The notes: generated by a model not told the origin, from the letters alone. DNA of 64,000 nt from Thermoactinomyces daqus (GCF_000763315.1 NZ_JPST01000008.1:43983-107982); one strand, 5' to 3'; positions 16,846-26,827 are shown, counted from the stretch's first letter. Translations and numbers: made by a program.

Positions 16846-17589
16846 ATGAACTTTCAATTATACCCTGCCATTGATATTCGCGGTGGCAGATGCGTGCGGC
16901 TGACACAAGGAGATTACGACAGGGAAACGGTGTACGGGGAAGATCCGCTGCAGGTGGCGCAAACCTGGATCAGGCAGGGAGCGGAGTGGCTGCATGTGGT
17001 CGATCTGGATGCGGCCCGTTCCGGAGAATCGGCCAACTACCGATTGATTGAAGAATTAACCCGGTTGGTTGAAGTTCCCGTTCAAGTGGGAGGCGGAGTG
17101 CGCGATCACAAGCGCCTGGAACGCTTGCTCGAAGCGGGGGTGAGCCGTGTGGTCATCGGCTCGGCTGCTCTGGATGACCCGGCTTTTGTGAAAGAGGCGC
17201 TGAAATCACATGGCCGCCGGATTGCGATCGGCATTGATGCCCGCAATGGCAAAGTGGCCACCCACGGCTGGTTGGATACTTCGGAAGTGTCCGCTGAGGA
17301 GCTGGCTGCGGAGATGGTGCAGTTGGGGGCGGAAACGTTTGTTTTTACCGATATTTCCCGTGATGGCACGCTGTCAGGTGCCAATGTGCAAGCGGTCCGC
17401 GATTTGGCCCGCGCGTGTAAAAAACAGGTGATCGCTTCGGGTGGAGTCAAATCAATTGACGATTTGAAGGAATTGGCAAAGGCAGAAAGGGAAGGAGTTC
17501 AAGGGGCGATCATCGGAAAAGCGCTGTACACCGGCGCGATCAGGCTCGGGGAGGCGATGCGTGAAGTGGCCGGGGTGAGGAATCAATGA
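16846..17589 (+). CDS. hisA: Phosphoribosylformimino-5-aminoimidazole carboxamide ribotide isomerase
   Basis: 247 residues, TIM barrel with half-barrel phosphate sites [13 protein letters not shown] and [11 protein letters not shown], and catalytic Asp residues in [13 protein letters not shown] and [12 protein letters not shown]. It catalyses the Amadori isomerisation that makes the HisF substrate. It starts one base after the hisH stop and overlaps hisF by four bases. Confidence 0.97.
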   Translation: MNFQLYPAIDIRGGRCVRLTQGDYDRETVYGEDPLQVAQTWIRQGAEWLHVVDLDAARSGESANYRLIEELTRLVEVPVQVGGGVRDHKRLERLLEAGVSRVVIGSAALDDPAFVKEALKSHGRRIAIGIDARNGKVATHGWLDTSEVSAEELAAEMVQLGAETFVFTDISRDGTLSGANVQAVRDLARACKKQVIASGGVKSIDDLKELAKAEREGVQGAIIGKALYTGAIRLGEAMREVAGVRNQ

Positions 17590-18344
17590 TTACCAAACGA
17601 ATTATCCCTTGTCTGGACGTAAAAGACGGGCGCGTGGTGAAAGGTGTTTCCTTCGTCAACCTGCGCGATGCCGGCGATCCGGTGGAGCTTGCGGCCGAAT
17701 ATGATCGCCAGCGGGCCGATGAGCTGGTTTTTCTCGATATTTCAGCTTCCCATGAAGGGCGTAAGACGATGCGCGATGTTGTGAGAAGGGCGGCAGGGGA
17801 GCTGAGCATTCCTTTCACCGTCGGCGGCGGGATCGGGAGTGTGGAGGACATGTTTGAGATTCTGCGCGCAGGTGCGGATAAGGTTTCCATCAATACCTCG
17901 GCAATCTTAAATCCCGAACTGATTGAAGAAGGAGCAAGGAGATTTGGCAGCCAGTGTATCGTGGTGGCGATCGATGCCAAATACGATCCGGATGCCGGGG
18001 ATTGGTTTGTCTATACGCACGGAGGGCGAAACCACACCGGCAAACGGGCTTTGGACTGGGCAAAAGAGGCGGTGGATCGGGGAGCGGGCGAGATTTTGCT
18101 CACCAGCATGGATCAGGACGGTCAGAAAAACGGCTTTGATCTGCCGCTGACCCGGGAAATTTCCCGGGAAATAAACATTCCCGTCATCGCTTCGGGCGGT
18201 GCCGGAAATGAGCAGCATTTTGCCGAAGTATTTGAGCAAACTGCTGCCTCAGCCGCATTGGCTGCCTCTATTTTTCATTTTGGAGAAGTTTCGATTGCCA
18301 GCGTGAAAGAGCACCTGCGAGCTAAAGGAGTGGAAGTGCGTTGA
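17586..18344 (+). CDS. hisF: Imidazole glycerol phosphate synthase, cyclase subunit
   Basis: 252 residues, TIM barrel. The catalytic acids are in [13 protein letters not shown] and [14 protein letters not shown]; the phosphate sites are [12 protein letters not shown] and [11 protein letters not shown]. With HisH it makes IGP and AICAR. It overlaps hisA and hisIE by four bases each. Confidence 0.97.
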   Translation: MITKRIIPCLDVKDGRVVKGVSFVNLRDAGDPVELAAEYDRQRADELVFLDISASHEGRKTMRDVVRRAAGELSIPFTVGGGIGSVEDMFEILRAGADKVSINTSAILNPELIEEGARRFGSQCIVVAIDAKYDPDAGDWFVYTHGGRNHTGKRALDWAKEAVDRGAGEILLTSMDQDGQKNGFDLPLTREISREINIPVIASGGAGNEQHFAEVFEQTAASAALAASIFHFGEVSIASVKEHLRAKGVEVR

Positions 18345-18988
18345 ATGTCACCTTTGACCCCGCAAAAGTAAAATTTGATGAAAACGCCCTTGTTCCGGCG
18401 ATTATCCAGGATGCAGTCAGCAAAGAAGTGCTCACCCTAGCCTATATGAATCAAGAAGCGCTTTCTCTCACGATCAGCAAAGAAGAAACATGGTTATACA
18501 GCCGTTCCCGCAGAAAACTTTGGCATAAAGGGGAAACGTCCGGGAATGTGCAGAAGGTTACGGCTATCCATTATGATTGCGACGGCGATGCGATTCTGGT
18601 GCAAGTTATTCCCATGGGGCCCGCTTGCCATCGGGGAACCTACAGCTGTTTTGACAAGGCAGTTACGGCTGCACCTGACCGCTTCTCCGTGATCAACTGG
18701 TTGGAATCGGTCGTGGCCCGCCGCGAGGCTGAGCGCCCGGAAGGTTCCTACACCACTTACCTGTTTACAAAAGGGCTGGATAAAATATTGAAAAAGGTGG
18801 GAGAAGAGTCGGCCGAAGTGATCATCGCCGCCAAAAACCGCTCGGCGGATGAGTTGCGCCATGAAACGGCGGACTTGCTTTATCATCTGCTCGTCCTGCT
18901 CCGGGAGCAAAAACTGCCGTTGGACGAGGTTTTGCGTGAACTGGAAGAACGCAATGTGAAAAACGGCAAATCACACGGGGAGAACTGA
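18341..18988 (+). CDS. hisI: Bifunctional phosphoribosyl-AMP cyclohydrolase / phosphoribosyl-ATP pyrophosphatase
   Basis: 215 residues, a HisIE fusion. The N-terminal cyclohydrolase (about 1-115) has [18 protein letters not shown] and the zinc Cys residues in DCDGDAILV and [10 protein letters not shown]. The C-terminal pyrophosphatase (about 120-215) has [15 protein letters not shown] and [13 protein letters not shown]. It carries out steps 2 and 3 of the pathway. The TTG start overlaps hisF, with AAAGGAG upstream. It is the last gene of the operon. hisC is absent here; in Bacilli it usually lies with trp genes. Confidence 0.96.
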   Translation: MNVTFDPAKVKFDENALVPAIIQDAVSKEVLTLAYMNQEALSLTISKEETWLYSRSRRKLWHKGETSGNVQKVTAIHYDCDGDAILVQVIPMGPACHRGTYSCFDKAVTAAPDRFSVINWLESVVARREAERPEGSYTTYLFTKGLDKILKKVGEESAEVIIAAKNRSADELRHETADLLYHLLVLLREQKLPLDEVLRELEERNVKNGKSHGEN

Positions 18989-19008
18989 ATCAGATGCCAC
19001 TTTGTTCA

Positions 19009-19038
19009 AGAGATCGTCAGGATTGGCGATCTTTTTTT
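19009..19038 (+). terminator. Terminator of histidine operon
   Basis: AGATCG and CGATCT arms with extra TCA/TGG pairing, then T7, 20 bases after hisIE. Confidence 0.8.
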
Positions 19039-19184
19039 CATTTTGCTTTTTCCCATTCCCCATTTACTTAGGTTATAATATGGATAAAATAGTATCTCAA
19101 AGTTTTTAAGCGAAAGAGAAGTTCATCATTAAAACGGACCGCACCACAGCTCGGAAACGTGTTGCTGGGTGAGGGGGATTCAAG

Positions 19185-20846
19185 ATGAAAAAGACTCAGG
19201 TTGGCATAAATAATAAAAATGAAAAAATTGTTCGTTTGCGGATGGATGCGGGATTTTTCTTTGAACGCGCCGTTCGCTCGCTTGACCGCCACCGATATGA
19301 TAAAGCGGTGAAATATTTTCGTCTGGCAATGGAACTCGAGCCTGACAATCCTGTCAACTACTGCAATCTGGCGGGGATCTTGTCGGAATTGGGGCGCTTC
19401 GAGGAGTCAAACGAAGTACTGGGGAAAGTGTTGGATGAAGTTGATCCGGGATTGTACGAATGTCTCTTTTACATGGCGAATAATGCGGCCAATATGGGAG
19501 ACTTGGAGCTGGCCGAAGATTACCTGCTCGAATATTTGACCATGGATCCAAGCGGAGAGTATGCGGAAGAAGCGGAAGACATGCTGTACATGTTGGCCGA
19601 AGAGATGGGACGTCCGCCGAAAGAAGTGGTTCCGGCCGGGCTCCCTCCGTACATGATGAAGCATGAAGAAGCAAGGGCCTACTTGGAGGAAGGGCGCTTT
19701 CTGCAAGCGATCAGGCTCTTGCGGGAAATCATCGAGGAGCATCCGGAATTTCTGGCGGCCCGCAACAATCTGGCTTTGGCCTACTACTATACAGGGGAAT
19801 TGCAGGAAGCGATGAACCTGATTGAACAGGTACTTAAAATCGATCCCAACAATTTGCATGCCCTGTGCAATCTGGCTGTTCTCAGCCATCATACCGGCGA
19901 GACGGAAAAAAACGAGGGCATTATTGAGATGCTCAAAAAACTGGTCCCGTTTCATCAGGAACATACTTACAAATTGGCGACTACACTCGGGATTTTGGGC
20001 GAACATCACGTCGCTTACGAGCTGTTCGTGCGCCTAATCAAGCTGGATGGAGTGCATGAACCGAGCCTTTATCACTATGCGGCCGTGGCGGCATGGAACT
20101 CCGGCCGTTATGAGCGCGCCCGGTATTTCTGGAAAAAAGCGGCGGCCATTCATTCTGAGTCCGAGGTTCCTGTTTTCTACCTGGAGCATATGGATGAGTG
20201 GCTGCAAATGGAAGAGATTCCAAAGGTGTACTATCACTATCAGCTGCCGTTTGAAGAGCAGTTCCTGCGCTTTGAATCCGGCAATGACAGCAGCGAGTTA
20301 TTGCAGCAGATCAAAACAAATCCGCTAATCCGCTCCTCTTTTTTCTGGGCGCTCGGCCGAGGAGACCGTGAGACCAAATTGCATGTATTGCGTCTGCTCG
20401 GCTGGATTGCGGATGACGAGGTCAGAAGTTTGTTGAAATCGTTTATTGAACAGGATGAAGACCAAGATCTGCGGGAAGTGGCTTTATTTCTCCTGCGCCA
20501 GATCGAGGCAGCCACTTCGGGGCGCAAGAATGAAAAGGAGCCGGCCGAGCGGGGGAAATGGCAGGAAGTGCTCCATTGCTGTCTGGAGAACATACCCGGG
20601 CGCTCCCGCCAGTTGCAAGAGGCGATTGAACGCTTGTGGGCAGCATGGATGACCCACTCTCCCGAGCAGGTGACTACTGTGCGCAAAGTGGAGGGGTGGG
20701 CGGCTGCTCTTGAATACCTGGCGGCCAAATACCATGGCTTTGCCCTGACGCAAAAAGAAGTGGCGGAAAAATATCAGGTTTCGCTGTCGACGGTTTCCCG
20801 CCATGCGAAAATCTTGGAACCGATGGCGAAAAAGTGTTTTTCCTAA
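19185..20846 (+). CDS. TPR-repeat protein with C-terminal helix-turn-helix (YvcD-like)
   Basis: 553 residues. Several 34-residue TPR motifs lie at about 20-110 and 155-330 (for example YDKAVKYFRLAMELEPDNPVNYCNLAGIL and LQEAMNLIEQVLKIDPNN). A helical HEAT-like part follows at about 380-440. The C-terminus, ALTQKEVAEKYQVSLSTVSRHAKILEPM, is a helix-turn-helix. The position between his genes and rapZ/yvcK matches B. subtilis yvcD. TPRs bind partner proteins and the helix-turn-helix suggests DNA binding; the target is unknown. GAGGGGG precedes the ATG. Confidence 0.8.
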   Translation: MKKTQVGINNKNEKIVRLRMDAGFFFERAVRSLDRHRYDKAVKYFRLAMELEPDNPVNYCNLAGILSELGRFEESNEVLGKVLDEVDPGLYECLFYMANNAANMGDLELAEDYLLEYLTMDPSGEYAEEAEDMLYMLAEEMGRPPKEVVPAGLPPYMMKHEEARAYLEEGRFLQAIRLLREIIEEHPEFLAARNNLALAYYYTGELQEAMNLIEQVLKIDPNNLHALCNLAVLSHHTGETEKNEGIIEMLKKLVPFHQEHTYKLATTLGILGEHHVAYELFVRLIKLDGVHEPSLYHYAAVAAWNSGRYERARYFWKKAAAIHSESEVPVFYLEHMDEWLQMEEIPKVYYHYQLPFEEQFLRFESGNDSSELLQQIKTNPLIRSSFFWALGRGDRETKLHVLRLLGWIADDEVRSLLKSFIEQDEDQDLREVALFLLRQIEAATSGRKNEKEPAERGKWQEVLHCCLENIPGRSRQLQEAIERLWAAWMTHSPEQVTTVRKVEGWAAALEYLAAKYHGFALTQKEVAEKYQVSLSTVSRHAKILEPMAKKCFS

Positions 20847-20864
20847 AAGGAGGCAAACGTCCTG

Positions 20865-21191
20865 ATGAAAAAACTGGATAAAGATCGTTTTGATTCGTTT
20901 ATCAATACAGGAAATAAGGTTGTCGAGTTCAGCGCCGACTGGTGTGTCGATTGCAAACGGGTGGCTCCCGACATGCCCGGCATCGCTGCCAAGTTTGCCA
21001 GCCAATTTGAATTTGGCGAGCTGGATGTCGATGAATCGCGCACGATCGCCGAAGAATATAATGTAAAAGGAATTCCCACTTTTATCGTATTTAAAGACGG
21101 GAAAGAAGTGGGACGCCTGCCGAGTCGTTACGCGAAGACAAAAGAGCAGATTGAAGCTTTCTTGGAGGAATACAGCGAAACGAAAGAATAA
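20865..21191 (+). CDS. Thioredoxin-family protein with WCVDC active site
   Basis: 108 residues with the thioredoxin fold: VVEFSADWCVDCKRVAPDM (two active-site Cys, with Val-Asp instead of the usual Gly-Pro) and cis-Pro in GIPTFIVFKDG. It has no signal peptide, so it is cytoplasmic. The altered Cys-Val-Asp-Cys loop should change redox potential and partner choice. B. subtilis has trxB at this place; here there is no reductase. AAAGGAGG lies eleven bases before the ATG. It is 18 bases after the TPR gene and likely co-transcribed. Confidence 0.88.
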   Translation: MKKLDKDRFDSFINTGNKVVEFSADWCVDCKRVAPDMPGIAAKFASQFEFGELDVDESRTIAEEYNVKGIPTFIVFKDGKEVGRLPSRYAKTKEQIEAFLEEYSETKE

Positions 21192-21212
21192 GCCTTGATC
21201 GGGTGAAGGGGC

Positions 21213-21252
21213 GGGCTGCTGGCTGATCGAAGCCGGCAGTCCTTTCTTTTTT
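21213..21252 (+). terminator. Terminator after thioredoxin-like gene
   Basis: GGGCTGCTGGCT and AGCCGGCAGTCC pair with two wobbles; TTTCTTTTTT follows. Confidence 0.8.
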
Positions 21253-21414
21253 GTGGAAGAGCCATCAAATGTCAGAGCTTGGGGGCATGCCTTCCCCCCT
21301 CCGGGATGTACCGAAAGGACAGGAATCTGTTCTTAGGCATTGTATGCGTCTGATGCGCATGATATGCTTAGTTTCAGAAATGAAAACGGAGACATCAAAG
21401 GTTGAGGTGCAGCT

Positions 21415-22359
21415 ATGAGAAAATATTATATCGGGATTGATGTAGGCGGTACCAGCATGAAAATGGGCCTGATGTCGGAATCCGGAGAAGTTTTGGCAGA
21501 GGCGGAACATCTGACGCAGAAAGAGGATGGCCCGGACGGCGTGATTGCGCGCATGGTGGAGGACGCGAAGCAACTGGCGGATGGTGCAGGGATCTCTTGG
21601 AATCAAATCGGCGGTGTCGGTGTCGGGCTGCCCGGATTTTTGGATATTCCAAACGGGGTTGTGAAATATTTAACAAATCTCGGTTGGCGAAATGTGCCGA
21701 TTAAGGAGAAACTGGAACAGGCCTGGCAAGTTCCGGTCTCCATCGACAATGATGCCAATGTTGCGGCATTGGGAGAAGCATGGCAGGGCGCCGGTAAAGG
21801 CGTGGACGATCTCGTCTGCATTACCCTGGGAACCGGAGTCGGCGGAGGGGTGATTGCGGAAGGGCATCTGCTTCATGGCATGAACGGTTTTGCCGGTGAA
21901 GTGGGCCACATTCAGGTGGATCGTGAGGGGGTTCGGTGCAACTGCGGGCAAATCGGTTGCCTGGAAACGGTTGCTTCCGCCACTGCGCTGGTACGCATGG
22001 CCCGGGAAGCGATCGATCAGGGAAGGGAAACGGTTTTAACGGCAGAGTCCCTTTCCGCGCGTGAAATCTTCTCCGCCTGTGCGAAAGGCGATCCGGTGGC
22101 TTCCGAAATCGTGGCGAAGGCGATCGATGCGCTGGCCCGCACTTTGGCCGTTTTATCCCTGGTGCTTAATCCGTCCCGCTTTATCATCGGCGGAGGAGTT
22201 GCAAAAGCGGGCGATGTGCTCTTAAACCCGCTCAGGGAAGCATATGAAAAAGAGGCGCAGGACAACGTGAAACAGGGGGTCGAGATTGTTCTGGCGAAGC
22301 TGGGGAACCGGGCCGGATTCATCGGAGCGGCCGGACTTTTAGCACGCGGGCGCAAATAA
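21415..22359 (+). CDS. glk: ROK-family glucokinase
   Basis: 314 residues. ATP-binding GIDVGGTSMKMGL and LGTGVGGGVI, catalytic Asp in SIDNDANVAALGE, and the ROK zinc cluster GHIQVDREGVRCNCGQIGC are all present. It phosphorylates glucose to glucose-6-phosphate in the cytoplasm. It lies 34 bases before rapZ and may start a transcript covering rapZ-yvcK-whiA-HPr. Confidence 0.93.
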   Translation: MRKYYIGIDVGGTSMKMGLMSESGEVLAEAEHLTQKEDGPDGVIARMVEDAKQLADGAGISWNQIGGVGVGLPGFLDIPNGVVKYLTNLGWRNVPIKEKLEQAWQVPVSIDNDANVAALGEAWQGAGKGVDDLVCITLGTGVGGGVIAEGHLLHGMNGFAGEVGHIQVDREGVRCNCGQIGCLETVASATALVRMAREAIDQGRETVLTAESLSAREIFSACAKGDPVASEIVAKAIDALARTLAVLSLVLNPSRFIIGGGVAKAGDVLLNPLREAYEKEAQDNVKQGVEIVLAKLGNRAGFIGAAGLLARGRK

Positions 22360-22393
22360 GGTATAATATAAAAAATGGATTTGAGGTGATGGC

Positions 22394-23269
22394 ATGGAAA
22401 AAGCAAAAGAACTCACATTAGTCGTCATCACTGGAATGTCCGGAGCTGGAAAAACAGTTGCGATGCAAAGCCTTGAAGACCATGGATTTTTTTGTGTCGA
22501 TAACCTTCCGCCCATCCTGCTTCCCAAGTTTGCCGAACTGCTTGAGGAGTCCAATGGCAAATATCGCAAAGTCGCCCTGGTCATCGACTTGAGGGGCCAG
22601 GAATTTTTTGCTTCTCTTTTTGAATCGCTTGATCAATTGGAGAAACGGCATGACATTCACTATCAGATTCTGTATCTGGATGCTGATGACCAGACCCTGG
22701 TGCGCCGGTATAAGGAAACCAGACGCAGGCATCCGCTTTCTCCTGATGGGACTCCCCTTGACGGGATCATGCAAGAGCGCAAATTGCTTGAGGAGATTAA
22801 AGGACGGGCTAACCATATCATTGATACGGGCATGATGAAACCTGCCCAGCTGAAAGAGAAAATAGCCACGTTGTTTGCCCGGCGGGATGATGCCGGGATG
22901 GCGGTTACGTTTCAATCGTTTGGCTTTAAACACGGGATTCCGATCGATGCTGATTTGGTCTTCGATGTTCGTTTTCTGCCCAACCCGCACTATGTTGACT
23001 CGCTTCGTCCACAAACAGGCAAAGATCAGGATGTCGCTGAATATGTGATGAAATGGGCGGAAACGAAACAGTTCCTCGATAAATTGGTTGACATGTTGCG
23101 GTTCTTGATTCCGCAGTATGTCCGTGAGGGAAAAGCGCAACTTGTGATCGGGATCGGCTGCACGGGCGGCAAGCACCGATCGGTGGCGATTGCTGAGTAC
23201 CTTTATGGCGAATTCAAGGATTATGAACGTTGTCGTGTGGCACATCGAGACATCAGGAAAGGCGGATAA
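22394..23269 (+). CDS. rapZ: RNase adaptor/nucleotide-binding protein RapZ (YvcJ)
   Basis: 291 residues: Walker [13 protein letters not shown] near the N-terminus, [21 protein letters not shown], and the C-terminal [18 protein letters not shown]. Proteins of this family bind ATP/GTP and small RNAs and control cell-wall precursor metabolism in enterobacteria; in Bacilli YvcJ affects competence. ATG with GAGGTGATGGC upstream. The next gene starts three bases after the stop. Confidence 0.96.
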   Translation: MEKAKELTLVVITGMSGAGKTVAMQSLEDHGFFCVDNLPPILLPKFAELLEESNGKYRKVALVIDLRGQEFFASLFESLDQLEKRHDIHYQILYLDADDQTLVRRYKETRRRHPLSPDGTPLDGIMQERKLLEEIKGRANHIIDTGMMKPAQLKEKIATLFARRDDAGMAVTFQSFGFKHGIPIDADLVFDVRFLPNPHYVDSLRPQTGKDQDVAEYVMKWAETKQFLDKLVDMLRFLIPQYVREGKAQLVIGIGCTGGKHRSVAIAEYLYGEFKDYERCRVAHRDIRKGG

Positions 23270-23271
23270 CA

Positions 23272-24276
23272 TTGGCAACGAAAAAAAGATTGAAAGAAAA
23301 CCGGGACAGGAAACCGCGGATTGTCTGCATTGGTGGCGGGACAGGATTGTCCGTCATCCTGCGCGGATTGAAAAAATTGCCGATCGAGATTACGGCGATT
23401 GTGACCGTTGCTGATGACGGCGGCAGTTCAGGCCGGTTGCGCAATGATTTGCAAATGCCGCCGCCCGGGGATATTCGCAATGTGCTGATTGCTCTGGCGG
23501 ATACCGAACCGCTGTTGGAGCGGGTACTCCAGTATCGTTTTACCAGCGGGGAAGGCTTGGCCGGGCATACGCTCGGGAATTTGATGATCGCAGCGATGAA
23601 AGAGATTACGGGCGATTTCACCCACGCCGTTCAAGAGATGAGCCGCGTTTTGGCTGTCCGCGGACGGGTGCTTCCGGCCAGCGAGCAAGATGTTGTCCTG
23701 ATGGCTGAAATGACCGACGGCTCCATCATTAAAGGCGAATCGCAAATCCCGCAAACCGGGAAAAGAATTAAACGCGTTTTTCTCAATCCCCCGGAACCGA
23801 GGCCGCTGGAAGAGGCGATTCGGGCGATCCAGGAAGCAGACGCGATCGTAATCGGTCCGGGCAGCCTTTATACCAGCATTTTGCCCAATTTGCTGGTCAA
23901 GGGGATGAGCGAGACGATTTACGCTGCCAACGCCTGCCGGATTTTCGTTTGCAATGTGATGACCCAGCCCGGAGAGACCGATCATTTTACGGCGAGTGAT
24001 CATATCAAAGCGATTTATGATCATGTGGAAAAGCCGTTGTTTGATGTCGCCATCATCAATAACGAGGTTCCGCCCCCTACCATTCAGGAAAAATACGCGG
24101 AAAAAGGGCAAAAGATGGTTCTTCCTGATATTGACCGGATTCAGGAGATGGGTTGCCGCGTGATCGCGGATAACCTGTTGCTATATCGTTCTGTTGTGCG
24201 TCACGATGCTGAGCGGATCAGCAGCCATATCGAAAGGCTGATTGACGAGCGCATGCAGAAACGGCATAGCGGGTAA
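23272..24276 (+). CDS. yvcK: Gluconeogenesis/morphogenesis factor YvcK (GlmR)
   Basis: 334 residues, CofD-like fold: CIGGGTGLSVILRGLK, TVADDGGSSGRLR, GDIRNVLIALAD and VIGPGSLYTSILPNLLVKG. YvcK/GlmR binds UDP-GlcNAc and stimulates GlmS to direct carbon to cell-wall synthesis. The TTG at 23272 is chosen from GGAAAGGCGG six bases upstream and the alignment of the N-terminus; the longer frame runs into rapZ. Confidence 0.95.
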   Translation: MATKKRLKENRDRKPRIVCIGGGTGLSVILRGLKKLPIEITAIVTVADDGGSSGRLRNDLQMPPPGDIRNVLIALADTEPLLERVLQYRFTSGEGLAGHTLGNLMIAAMKEITGDFTHAVQEMSRVLAVRGRVLPASEQDVVLMAEMTDGSIIKGESQIPQTGKRIKRVFLNPPEPRPLEEAIRAIQEADAIVIGPGSLYTSILPNLLVKGMSETIYAANACRIFVCNVMTQPGETDHFTASDHIKAIYDHVEKPLFDVAIINNEVPPPTIQEKYAEKGQKMVLPDIDRIQEMGCRVIADNLLLYRSVVRHDAERISSHIERLIDERMQKRHSG

Positions 24277-24291
24277 AGAAGGGGATGCCAA

Positions 24292-25236
24292 ATGTCGTTT
24301 ACCTCAAACATAAAAAAAGAGTTGACCCAACTTGACGCAAAACCTTGCTGCAAACGGGCCATTCTGTCCGCGTTGGTGCGAATGAACGGAGCGGTGCAGC
24401 TGCAGAAAAAGGCATTTATGCTGGATATTACGACTGAGAATCCCTCAACGGCCCGATATATTTTTTCGTTGATAAAAACCCTTTATCAGATCCAGCCGGA
24501 GGTGCTGGTGCGCCGAAAAGTGCGCTTGAAAAAGAACAATGTTTACATGATCCGCTTATCCCGGCAGGCAGGAGAAGTATTATACAACCTGGGCATTTTT
24601 AAACGGGGGACATGGGAGCAGACAGAGGGGATTTCGCCCGCGATCCTGCAAAAGCCTTGTTGCAAACGGGCATACTTGCGCGGGGCTTTTTTGGCCGCAG
24701 GATCGGTGAATAATCCGGACAGTGCTTCCTATCATCTGGAAATTGTCTCGACTTATGATGATCATAGCGAAGCATTGTGCAAACTGATGAATGAATTTCA
24801 TTTGCATGCGAAAATCATTGAGCGTAAAAAAGGGTTTGTGGTGTACATTAAAGAAGGAGATAAAATCGGGGAATTTTTGAATATTATCGGGGCTCATCCT
24901 TCCCTGCTGAAATTTGAAGATGCGCGTATTATGAAAGATATGCGTAACTCCGTCAATCGTCTGGTCAATTGTGAAACGGCGAACCTGAATAAAACGATCC
25001 AGGCAGCCATGCGCCAAATCGAAAATATTCATCTGATCGATCGGGAGATCGGCTTGGATCAGCTGCCCGCCCGCTTGAGAGAGGTGGCGGAAACCAGGCT
25101 GAAATACCCGGAAATGAATTTGGCGGAGTTGGGGCAGGTACTGCCGAGCGGAAAAGTGAGCAAATCTGCCATTAATCACCGCTTGCGCAAATTGGACGAG
25201 ATGGCCCGGAAATTGCGGCAATCGTCAAATGGTTAG
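24292..25236 (+). CDS. whiA: WhiA-family DNA-binding regulator
   Basis: 314 residues. The N-terminal LAGLIDADG-like domain contains CCKRAILSALVRMNG and PCCKRAYLRGAFLAAGSVN; the C-terminal helix-turn-helix contains MNLAELGQVLPSGKVSKSAINHRLRKL. In actinomycetes it activates sporulation division genes; in Bacilli it affects cell division and chromosome segregation. GAAGGGG lies before the ATG. Confidence 0.96.
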   Translation: MSFTSNIKKELTQLDAKPCCKRAILSALVRMNGAVQLQKKAFMLDITTENPSTARYIFSLIKTLYQIQPEVLVRRKVRLKKNNVYMIRLSRQAGEVLYNLGIFKRGTWEQTEGISPAILQKPCCKRAYLRGAFLAAGSVNNPDSASYHLEIVSTYDDHSEALCKLMNEFHLHAKIIERKKGFVVYIKEGDKIGEFLNIIGAHPSLLKFEDARIMKDMRNSVNRLVNCETANLNKTIQAAMRQIENIHLIDREIGLDQLPARLREVAETRLKYPEMNLAELGQVLPSGKVSKSAINHRLRKLDEMARKLRQSSNG

Positions 25237-25251
25237 GTTAGGAGGATTTCT

Positions 25252-25509
25252 ATGGTAGAAAAAAAAGTCATCGTTGAATTGGAAACAGGATTACACGCGC
25301 GCCCGGCAGCGTTGTTTGTGCAGGAAGCAAACAAATTTACTTCCGAAATTTTTGTTGTAAAAGGAACGAAAAAAGTGAATGCCAAAAGCATTATGGGCAT
25401 TATGAGTCTGGCCGTGTCCCGGGGTGCGGAGATTACCATTGTGGCAGATGGCTCGGATGAAGAAGCAGCTGTGAATAAATTGGCGGAGATCGTAAGCAAA
25501 CCGGAATAA
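25252..25509 (+). CDS. HPr-family phosphocarrier protein at the crh position
   Basis: 85 residues, HPr fold. TGLHARPAALFVQEA carries the His-15 phosphorylated by enzyme I, and NAKSIMGIMSLAV carries the regulatory Ser-46 for HPr kinase. In B. subtilis the gene after whiA is crh, whose product has Gln-15 and cannot serve the phosphotransferase system. Here His is kept, so the protein could be a true HPr, or an ancestral Crh. GGAGG lies seven bases before the ATG. Confidence 0.93.
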   Translation: MVEKKVIVELETGLHARPAALFVQEANKFTSEIFVVKGTKKVNAKSIMGIMSLAVSRGAEITIVADGSDEEAAVNKLAEIVSKPE

Positions 25510-25697
25510 TGTAGTGCATCAGGCGGCGGCATCCCCATGCAAAAAAAGATGGGGTTGGTCCGCCGCTGTCTTCTTCAGGGCGGAAAATCGTATCAAACGT
25601 GTCACAATTTAGGCGGAACTTGATCCCGATTATTTTATAAGATAAAAGAAAAGGTATGGAACAGGGAAACTGATGAGCATTCCGTTTGGAGGAAAAA

Positions 25698-26372
25698 ATG
25701 GATACGTTCCTTTACCCTTTGATTACGATTTTGTATCTCGTGTTGTTTGTGTGGAGTTTTCGTTTTTTTCGTGAATCCTCGTTTTGGGGAACATCCTGGA
25801 TTTTATTCCTGATTTTGACGTTCATTTACGATCATGCGGTACTGTCGGTGGGCAACCTTTTCGGTGAAGGGGATTTGCTGGAGATGCTCAGCTTGTTTCG
25901 CTATTTGTTCGATGTCTTGTTAACGCCCACTCTTGTTTTTGTCTCCCTGGATATTTTGCGCCGGATTCAGGTCGAATGGTCGGAATATTTAATTGTTCAG
26001 GTCTTTACACATTTGTATACGTTTTTGTTGACAGTGCTCGGGATTTTTACCAATATATTATGGATTAACTTGGAGCCGGTCAGAATCCATGGGGTGATCC
26101 AGTATTTTCCCTCGAAAAATTATTTTCCGTACTCCACCATCCTGGCGCTTCTGCCGCTGGTGGTTGCAGCTTTTTTCTTGTGGCGGCGGTTGCGCTGGCC
26201 CGTTTTGCTCGCAGGGATTGTTATCGCAGTTGTGGGTGTCGGTTTTGCCTGTGCGGTGGATAACCCGGCGATTGGCTCGGTTTTTGAACTCGTCTTAATG
26301 TGGAGTTTGGTGATGACAGAGTTGCTGTTGAAGTCGGATGATTACGGACCGGGCAAGTCGGTTCTGAGATAA
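25698..26372 (+). CDS. Polytopic membrane protein of unknown function
   Basis: 224 residues with about seven hydrophobic helices, starting with LYPLITILYLVLFVWSF and ending with SVFELVLMWSLVMTELLL. ATG 25698 follows TTTGGAGG by five bases; a longer frame would start on the TTG inside that site. No known motif is recognised. It is flanked by terminator-like hairpins and appears to be a single gene. Confidence 0.65.
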   Translation: MDTFLYPLITILYLVLFVWSFRFFRESSFWGTSWILFLILTFIYDHAVLSVGNLFGEGDLLEMLSLFRYLFDVLLTPTLVFVSLDILRRIQVEWSEYLIVQVFTHLYTFLLTVLGIFTNILWINLEPVRIHGVIQYFPSKNYFPYSTILALLPLVVAAFFLWRRLRWPVLLAGIVIAVVGVGFACAVDNPAIGSVFELVLMWSLVMTELLLKSDDYGPGKSVLR

Positions 26373-26376
26373 GCGG

Positions 26377-26406
26377 GCTGAAGCGAAAAACGCTTCGGCT
26401 TTTTCA
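26377..26406 (+). terminator. Terminator after membrane protein
   Basis: GGCTGAAGCG, loop AAAAA, CGCTTCGGC, then T5. Confidence 0.85.
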
Positions 26407-26464
26407 TTTTCATGTATAATTTGCCGGGCCGGATTAACAATAATGGCACGGAGGTGTGCCTGAG

Positions 26465-26827
26465 ATGAAACGCATTTTTCTGTTCGGGTTGTCGTTGTTT
26501 CTGGCCTGCTTTTTCACCGCTTGCCAACGATTTGAAAAAACAGAAGACCAAACGGGATTGGACAAAGATTCCCATTCTTACACCCATATGGGCTACCCGG
26601 AAAGCAAAATGAAACAAGTGGCGCTCAGTGTTCCGGGTGTGCGGGATGTAAGGATGGAGTATAACGGCGAGAAAATCATGATGTACATTGTTCCTGAAGG
26701 GGATTTTCCGCGCTCGCGCTATCATGATCTCGTCGATCTCATTCAAAAACGCTTACGTTCGGCAGCCCCGATCAATCCGGTGCATATCAAAATCATCAAA
26801 CCGGATGAATGGCTGCATCAGGAATAG
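26465..26827 (+). CDS. Small lipoprotein, YhcN/YlaJ-like
   Basis: 120 residues. The lipoprotein signal RIFLFGLSLFLACFFTAC ends in a lipobox Cys. The body has one alpha-beta module (MKQVALSVPGVRDVRMEYNG...MMYIVPEGDFPRSRYHDLVDLI) like the sporulation lipoproteins YhcN/YlaJ. ATG 26465 follows a ribosome site in CACGGAGGTG. The role is unknown; a spore-envelope role is possible by family likeness only. Confidence 0.65.
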   Translation: MKRIFLFGLSLFLACFFTACQRFEKTEDQTGLDKDSHSYTHMGYPESKMKQVALSVPGVRDVRMEYNGEKIMMYIVPEGDFPRSRYHDLVDLIQKRLRSAAPINPVHIKIIKPDEWLHQE

